DNA of 64,000 nt from JACVRM01 sp963755085 (GTDB taxonomy: Bacteria; Actinomycetota; Thermoleophilia; Gaiellales; Gaiellaceae), in contig CAVWIN010000014.1 of assembly GCA_963755085.1 (NCBI GenBank), positions 429,926-493,925 on the forward strand, given 5' to 3'. The position numbers and the translations under genes were made by a program. Below, one piece after another: positions 59,411 through 64,000 of this stretch. The notes beneath the pieces were generated by a model. That model was not told the origin of the DNA. It made no database searches and saw nothing but the letters and a program-made list of their open reading frames with translations. How positions within the stretch are numbered: the first letter of the stretch is position 1; every line of letters begins with the position of its first letter.

Positions 59411-60715
59411 ATGACGCAAACCGCAGCGCAGAGCGAGTCGGCACGCATCGCCGACGAGCGTGCGCGCTACGTCGCGCGCGGCGTGGCCACGACACCGCTC
59501 GTCGTCGCCCGCGCAGAGGGTGCGCGGGTCGAGGACGTCGACGGGCGGAGCTACATCGACTTCGCCGGCGGGCTCGGCTGCCAGAACCTCGGCCACGGGC
59601 CGCCCGCCGTGGTGGCGGCGCTGCACGAGCAGATCGACCGCTACCTGCATCAGTGCGTGATGGTCGGGTTCTACGAGCCGTACGTCGAGGTCTGCCGTCG
59701 GCTCGCCGAGCTCTCGCCGTGCGCAGGCGAGGAGCAGAAGAGCCTGCTCGTGAACTCCGGCGCCGAAGCGGTCGAGAACGCGGTCAAGATCGCGCGCGCT
59801 GCGACCGGTCGGCCCGCCGTGCTCGTCTTCGACAATTCCTTCCACGGGCGGACGCTGCTCACCATGACGATGACCGCCAAGGTGATCTATCGGCGCGGCT
59901 TCGGGCCGTTCGCGCCCGAGGTCTACCGGGCGCCGGCGCCGTACCCATACCGCGGCATCTCGACCGACCAGGCGCTCACGGGGCTCGACCTGCTCTTCCG
60001 CCGCGAGCTCGACCCGCAGACGGTCGCCTGCATGGTGCTCGAGCCGGTGCAGGGCGAGGGCGGCTTCATCCCGATGCCGCACGACTTCCCGGCCGGCCTC
60101 GACGAGGTCTGCCGGGAGCATGGGATCCTCTACGTCGACGACGAGGTGCAGGCTGGCGTGGGGCGTACCGGCACGGTGTGGGCAATCGAGCAGTACGGCG
60201 TCGAGCCCGACCTGCTCGTCTCCGGCAAGTCGCTGGGCGGCGGCCTCCCGCTCGCGGCGGTGACGGGCCGGGCCGAGGTCGTCGACGCTGTCGCTCCGGG
60301 CGGGCTCGGCGGCACGTTCGGGGGCAACCCGCTGTCGTGCGCCGCGGCCGCCGTCGTGCTCGACGAGGTGTCCTCGCCGGCGTTTCTCTCTCGCGCGCGC
60401 GAGCTCGGCGCCCGCCTGAGCGGGCGGCTCGACGACATCGCCGAGCGCGTCGACACGGTGGGCGACGTGCGCGGCCTCGGGCCGATGATCGCGCTCGAGC
60501 TCGTCCGCGACCGGGACACGAAGGAGCCGGCGCCCGAGCTCGCGTCCGCGACCGTGCAGGCCGCGCGCGACCGCGGCCTGATCTTGCTCTCGTGCGGGCT
60601 GTACGGCAACGTCGTCCGCGTCCTCGTCCCGCTTGTCATCGCCGACGACGATCTCTCGCGCGGCCTGGAGATCCTGGAGGAGTCGCTTGTCGCTGCCCGC
60701 AGCGGCGCCGCCTGA
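59411..60715 (+). CDS. Class III aminotransferase (4-aminobutyrate/putrescine type)
   Basis: 434-residue PLP-dependent aminotransferase. The Schiff-base Lys273 lies in LLVSGKSLGGGLPLAA. The PLP-pyridine Asp and neighbours are in ILYVDDEVQAGVGRTG. NSGAEAVENAVKIARA and FHGRTLLTMTMTAK are GabT/PatA-like. It would transfer an amino group from GABA, putrescine or a related omega-amine to 2-oxoglutarate or pyruvate. ATG at 59411; the longer upstream frame passes into the repeat region. Followed by a Pot transporter, it fits amine catabolism. Confidence 0.9.
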   Translation: MTQTAAQSESARIADERARYVARGVATTPLVVARAEGARVEDVDGRSYIDFAGGLGCQNLGHGPPAVVAALHEQIDRYLHQCVMVGFYEPYVEVCRRLAELSPCAGEEQKSLLVNSGAEAVENAVKIARAATGRPAVLVFDNSFHGRTLLTMTMTAKVIYRRGFGPFAPEVYRAPAPYPYRGISTDQALTGLDLLFRRELDPQTVACMVLEPVQGEGGFIPMPHDFPAGLDEVCREHGILYVDDEVQAGVGRTGTVWAIEQYGVEPDLLVSGKSLGGGLPLAAVTGRAEVVDAVAPGGLGGTFGGNPLSCAAAAVVLDEVSSPAFLSRARELGARLSGRLDDIAERVDTVGDVRGLGPMIALELVRDRDTKEPAPELASATVQAARDRGLILLSCGLYGNVVRVLVPLVIADDDLSRGLEILEESLVAARSGAA

Positions 60716-61763
60716 CGCCGCGCCCCGGCAGGCGCGGCCGCCTGCCGTCCTGCTGGAGGGACTGACCAAACGTTACGGCGACGTCCGTGCCGTCGACGGG
60801 CTCGACCTGGAGATCCTCGGCGGGGAGTTCTTCACCATGCTCGGCCCGTCCGGGTCCGGCAAGACGACCACGCTGCGCCTGATCGGCGGCTTCGAGCGCC
60901 CCGACGCCGGGCGGATCCTGCTCGGCGGCGACGACGTCGCGGGCCGTCCGCCGTACGAGCGCGACGTCAACACCGTCTTTCAGGACTACGCGCTCTTTCC
61001 CCACATGACCGTGCAGGAGAACGTCGAGTACGGCCTGCGCGTAAAGGGCGTCCGTCGTGGCCGGTCGCAAGGGGCGCGCCGAGGAGGCGCTCGCACGCGT
61101 CCGGCTTGCCGGGCTCGGTGGACGCAAGCCCGTGCAGCTCTCCGGCGGTCAGCGCCAGCGCGTCGCGCTCGCGCGCGCGCTCGTGAACGACCCGCAGGTG
61201 CTGCTGCTGGACGAGCCGCTCGGCGCGCTCGACCTGAAGCTGCGCCAGGAGATGCAGGTCTTCCTGAAGGCGCTGCAGCAGGACCTCGGCAAGACCTTCG
61301 TGTACGTCACGCACGACCAGGAAGAGGCGCTCGCGATGAGCGACCGGATCGCCGTGTTCAACCAGGGCGGGGTCGAGCAGGTCGGCTCCCCGGCCGAGGT
61401 ATACGAGCGCCCGGCGACCGAGTTCGTGGCCGGCTTCGTCGGCGTGTCGAACATCATCGAGCGCGACGGCCGGCGGTTCACGATCCGGCCGGAGAAGATC
61501 CGCATGCTCGGCACGTGATGGGGGCCCCGGCGGCGTCGAGCACCACGGAGCAGGGCCATGTCGAGGAGGTCGTGTACCTCGGCCCCGTGACCCGCTACCG
61601 GGTCCGTCTCGACGGCGGCGGCACGCTCGTCGTGGTCCGCCAGAACCTCGAATCCACGTCGGAACAGGTCCGGACGGAGCAGGGACGTGCCGTCACGCTC
61701 GCGTGGGCGCCCGAGGACGCGTTCACCATCAACGTCCCACAGGAGGAGGAAAACAGAGGATGA
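60687..61763 (+). CDS. potA: Polyamine ABC transporter ATPase, two frame changes
   Basis: About 358-residue PotA-type ATPase when repaired. The first frame has Walker A GPSGSGKTT (about base 60846) and the Q-loop FQDYALFPHMTV. Near 61050 an extra base shifts it to GRKGRAEEALARVRLAGLGG with LSGGQRQR, Walker B LLLDEPLGALD and THDQEEAL. Near 61515 another change returns it to the TOBE tail EEVVYLGPVTRYRVRLDG. TTG 60687 is the start that precedes the first strand; it overlaps the aminotransferase by 29 bases. The ATG of potD overlaps the stop at 61760. Indels at these spots rather than real inactivation seem likely. Confidence 0.85.
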   Translation: MSLPAAAPPDAAPRQARPPAVLLEGLTKRYGDVRAVDGLDLEILGGEFFTMLGPSGSGKTTTLRLIGGFERPDAGRILLGGDDVAGRPPYERDVNTVFQDYALFPHMTVQENVEYGLRVKGVRRGRSQGARRGGARTRPACRARWTQARAALRRSAPARRARARARERPAGAAAGRAARRARPEAAPGDAGLPEGAAAGPRQDLRVRHARPGRGARDERPDRRVQPGRGRAGRLPGRGIRAPGDRVRGRLRRRVEHHRARRPAVHDPAGEDPHARHVMGAPAASSTTEQGHVEEVVYLGPVTRYRVRLDGGGTLVVVRQNLESTSEQVRTEQGRAVTLAWAPEDAFTINVPQEEENRG

Positions 61764-62926
61764 AGAGGGTCAAGAGGCGGCACTGGCTGGTCGCGGCGGC
61801 CGTCGTGGTGGTCGGCGCGGCGCTGATGGTTCCCGCCGTCGGCGTCAGCTCCCGCACGGCCGCGAGCGGGTTACCGACCAAGATCGGCCCGGGCGAAGGG
61901 GCCCTGACGATGGTCGGCTGGGAGGGGTACCTGGATCCCTCGTGGGTCAAGCCCTTCGTGAAGCAGACCGGCTGCAAGATCACGTACAAGTACGCCGGCA
62001 CCTCGGACGAGATGGTCACGCTCATGACCCGGAACCCGGGACAGTGGGACATGGTCTCCGCGTCGGGCGACGCGAGCCTGCGCCTGATCTACGGCGGTGC
62101 CATCCAGGAGACGAACGTGAATCTCGTGAAGCCCTGGAAGGACTTCTACGCGCCGTTCAAGTCGCCGCCCAACAACACGGTCGACGGCAAGCACTACGGG
62201 ATCTCGCTGCAGTTCGGGCCGAACGTGCTGCTCTACAACACCAAGGCGGTCACCAAGAAGCCGACGAGCTGGGCGGCGATCTACGACCCGAAGTACAAGG
62301 GCAAGATCACCGTGCCGGACAACACGATTCAGATCGCCGACGCGGCGCTCTACCTCTCGAAGGCGAGGCCGTCGCTCGGGATCAAGGATCCGTACGAGCT
62401 GAACAAGACGCAGTTCGACGCGGTCGTCAAGCTGCTCAAGGACCAGCGGCCGCTCGTCAAGAAGTACTGGACGTACGCCTCCGATGAGTCCCAGCTGTTC
62501 AAGAACGGCGGCGTAGTCATCGGGTCCGGCTGGCCGCAGGCGACTGCTCAGACGAAGGGCGCAGGTGTGCCCGTCGCGGACACCGTCCCGAAGGAGGGAG
62601 CGACTGCCTGGCTCGACACGTGGATGCTGTCGTCCAAGTCGAAGCACCCGAACTGCGCGTACATGTGGTGGAACTACATCTCGCAGCCGAAGGTGCAGGC
62701 GCAGCAGGCCGTGTTCTGGCCCGAGACGCCCGTCAACTCCAAGGCCTGCGCGTACATGAACAAGCTCAAGAAGGGCTCGTGCCACGCGTACCACGCGGAC
62801 GAGCCGCTGGCCTACTACAAGTCCCTGAAGTTCTGGAAGACGCCGGTTGCCGACTGCGGCAACGGCAAGAAGGACTGCATGGACTACACGAAGTGGTCGC
62901 AGGCCTGGATCTCGATCAAGGGGTAG
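61760..62926 (+). CDS. potD: Polyamine ABC transporter substrate-binding protein
   Basis: 388-residue PotD-type binding protein. The signal peptide RHWLVAAAVVVVGAALMVPAVGVS has no twin arginine. The two lobes show MVGWEGYLDPSWVKPF, SASGDASLRLI, FGPNVLLYNTKAV and SGWPQATAQ, typical of spermidine/putrescine binders. Late Cys residues (KACAYM, GSCHAY, ADCGNG, KDCMDY) are unusual. ATG 61760 follows AGGAGGAGG. Followed by potB. Confidence 0.88.
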   Translation: MKRVKRRHWLVAAAVVVVGAALMVPAVGVSSRTAASGLPTKIGPGEGALTMVGWEGYLDPSWVKPFVKQTGCKITYKYAGTSDEMVTLMTRNPGQWDMVSASGDASLRLIYGGAIQETNVNLVKPWKDFYAPFKSPPNNTVDGKHYGISLQFGPNVLLYNTKAVTKKPTSWAAIYDPKYKGKITVPDNTIQIADAALYLSKARPSLGIKDPYELNKTQFDAVVKLLKDQRPLVKKYWTYASDESQLFKNGGVVIGSGWPQATAQTKGAGVPVADTVPKEGATAWLDTWMLSSKSKHPNCAYMWWNYISQPKVQAQQAVFWPETPVNSKACAYMNKLKKGSCHAYHADEPLAYYKSLKFWKTPVADCGNGKKDCMDYTKWSQAWISIKG

Positions 62927-62945
62927 CGGGCTCGGCGGCGGGCTG

Positions 62946-63854
62946 ATGTCCGTCTTCGAGAGTGGGGCGGGCCGCCTACGGGCGGTCCGCCTCTCCGCCT
63001 CGGCGGCGTTCTGGCGCCGTTCGTGGCTAAAAGGGAGCGCGCTCCTGCTCCCGCCGCTCGCCTGGTTCGTGCTCATCTACCTGCTCGCGCTGGGCGCGTT
63101 GCTCGCGTCCGCGTTCTGGACGGTCGACCCGTTCACGACCCATCTGGTCAAGCACTGGAACCTGGACAACTTCCGCACGATCGTCGACGACCCGACGTAC
63201 CGCCGGATCGCGTTCCGAACGATCGGCATCGCCCTCGCGGTGACGATCACGGACGCGGTGCTCGCGTTCCCGCTCGCGTACTTCATGGCCCGGGTCGCGA
63301 AGCCGGGCACACGCACGCTCCTGTTCGTCTGCGTGCTCATCCCGCTGTGGGCGAGCTACCTCGCGCGCGTCTACGCCTGGCGGCTGATCCTCGCCGAGGA
63401 CGGCGCGCTCAACTGGTCGCTCGGCAAGCTCGGGCTACCGCATCTCGGCATCGGCTACACCGACTGGGCGATCTGGATCGTCTTCTCGTACATCTGGCTG
63501 CCGTTCATGGTGCTCCCGGTGTACGCGTCCCTGGAGCGCATCCCGGACTCGCTGCTCGAGGCGTCACGCGATCTCGGCGCGCACGGCTTCAGGACGCTGC
63601 GCTCGGTCGTGATCCCGCTCGCGCTCCCCGGCATCGCGGCCGGCTCGATCTTCACCTTCTCGCTGACCCTCGGCGACTTCATCACTCCGCAGCTCGTCGG
63701 CGGCGGCTCGCAGTTCATCGGCCAGGTCGTCTACGCGAACGTCGGCATCGCGAACGACATCCCGTTCGCGGCCGCATACTCGATCGTCCCGATTCTCGTC
63801 ATGGCCGTCTACCTGTTCATCGCGAAGCGCCTCGGCGCGTTCGAGGCCCTGTAG
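62946..63854 (+). CDS. potB: Polyamine ABC transporter permease, PotB type
   Basis: 302-residue permease with six helices. The EAA loop is LLEASRDLGAHGFRTLRSVVIPLALP, and LGDFITPQLVGGG is typical. ATG at 62946 follows the potD stop by 19 bases. It is the paralogue of the permease at 26453-27367, with the same LTLGDF/GEF region, which supports two independent Pot systems in this locus. Confidence 0.9.
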   Translation: MSVFESGAGRLRAVRLSASAAFWRRSWLKGSALLLPPLAWFVLIYLLALGALLASAFWTVDPFTTHLVKHWNLDNFRTIVDDPTYRRIAFRTIGIALAVTITDAVLAFPLAYFMARVAKPGTRTLLFVCVLIPLWASYLARVYAWRLILAEDGALNWSLGKLGLPHLGIGYTDWAIWIVFSYIWLPFMVLPVYASLERIPDSLLEASRDLGAHGFRTLRSVVIPLALPGIAAGSIFTFSLTLGDFITPQLVGGGSQFIGQVVYANVGIANDIPFAAAYSIVPILVMAVYLFIAKRLGAFEAL

Positions 63855-64000
63855 TGGAGTCGCGCGGGGCCCGCATCGCGCTCGCCGCCTGGTCGGTGCT
63901 CGTCGTCGTCTTCCTGCTCTCCCCGATCGTCCTCATCGGCGTCTATGCGTTCAACAAGACGAACGTCCAGGGGTGGCCGATCACGCAGTTCTCCACCAGG
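63854..64000 (+). CDS. potC: Polyamine ABC transporter permease, PotC type, 5' part
   Basis: First 49 residues of a permease that runs off the window. The GTG at 63854 overlaps the potB stop (TAGTG). A helix of about residues 12-33 (AWSVLVVVFLLSPIVLIGVY) and the following AFNKTNVQGWP are typical of PotC starts. Completes the second Pot operon. Confidence 0.85.
   Translation, partial: MESRGARIALAAWSVLVVVFLLSPIVLIGVYAFNKTNVQGWPITQFSTR

Overview
The window is a GC-rich (by eye about 70 percent), densely coded stretch of a bacterial chromosome. Many genes start with GTG and overlap the preceding stop by GTGA or ATGA. Gene content (actinobacterial-type PknB kinase, small DUF6458-type membrane protein, caa3 oxidase genes, SpoIID-like and M23 wall enzymes, paired polyamine and branched-chain amino acid transporters) points to a non-pathogenic soil or water actinobacterium, most likely of the Thermoleophilia (Solirubrobacterales/Gaiellales). 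That placement is inferred from style and content, not from a marker gene.

Layout. 1-2620: thiamine operon thiD(partial)-thiM-thiE-thiL. 2690-10757: lone DppB-type permease, thioredoxin, dolichol-phosphate-mannose-synthase-like glycosyltransferase, frameshifted PolX, group II PLP decarboxylase, trehalose-phosphatase, a two-gene split TauE/SafE exporter and an M23 peptidase. 11293-14922: dTDP-rhamnose genes (rmlA, rmlC, rmlD, and convergent rmlB), with a decayed REP-associated transposase between rmlD and rmlB. 14934-19713: Ser/Thr kinase, then a coupled SpoIID-like protein and subtilase. 19703-22391: three genes for a UDP-2,3-diamino-uronic acid type sugar. 22537-30565: a polyamine or amine uptake and oxidation locus (HbpS-like protein, aldehyde dehydrogenase, PotA, PotCBD, XRE-cupin regulator, FAD amine oxidase). 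30668-33695: ECF sigma factor, membrane protein, lipoprotein, beta-helix protein. 33805-46211: branched-chain amino acid ABC transporter (livFGMHK), GntR regulator, and a catabolic operon of 3-hydroxyacid dehydrogenase, 2-oxoacid dehydrogenase E1alpha/E1beta/E2, M24 peptidase and aldehyde dehydrogenase. 46227-46299: tRNA-Lys(CTT). 46390-51976: membrane proteins, MFS transporter, M23 peptidase, orphan histidine kinase. 52138-57379: caa3-type cytochrome oxidase operon carrying an unusual duplicated USP-like gene. 57435-58703: STAS protein and TPR protein. 58746-59316: two broken remnants of a flavin monoamine oxidase built around a perfect 165-bp direct repeat. 59411-64000: second polyamine locus (class III aminotransferase, PotA, PotD, PotB, PotC partial).

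The two Pot systems, the amine oxidases, the aldehyde dehydrogenases and the aminotransferase form a coherent amine-to-carboxylate theme. The liv/2-oxoacid dehydrogenase block is a second catabolic theme, probably for branched-chain acids. Cell-envelope work is covered by rhamnose, diamino-sugar, M23, SpoIID and subtilase genes.

The sequence is unevenly reliable. About 15 single-base frame changes fall between 39.78 and 44.60 kb, and others lie in polX, the second potA, the transposase and the monoamine oxidase remnant. In the first two groups conserved residues continue across the shifts, so base-calling or assembly error is at least as likely as gene decay.
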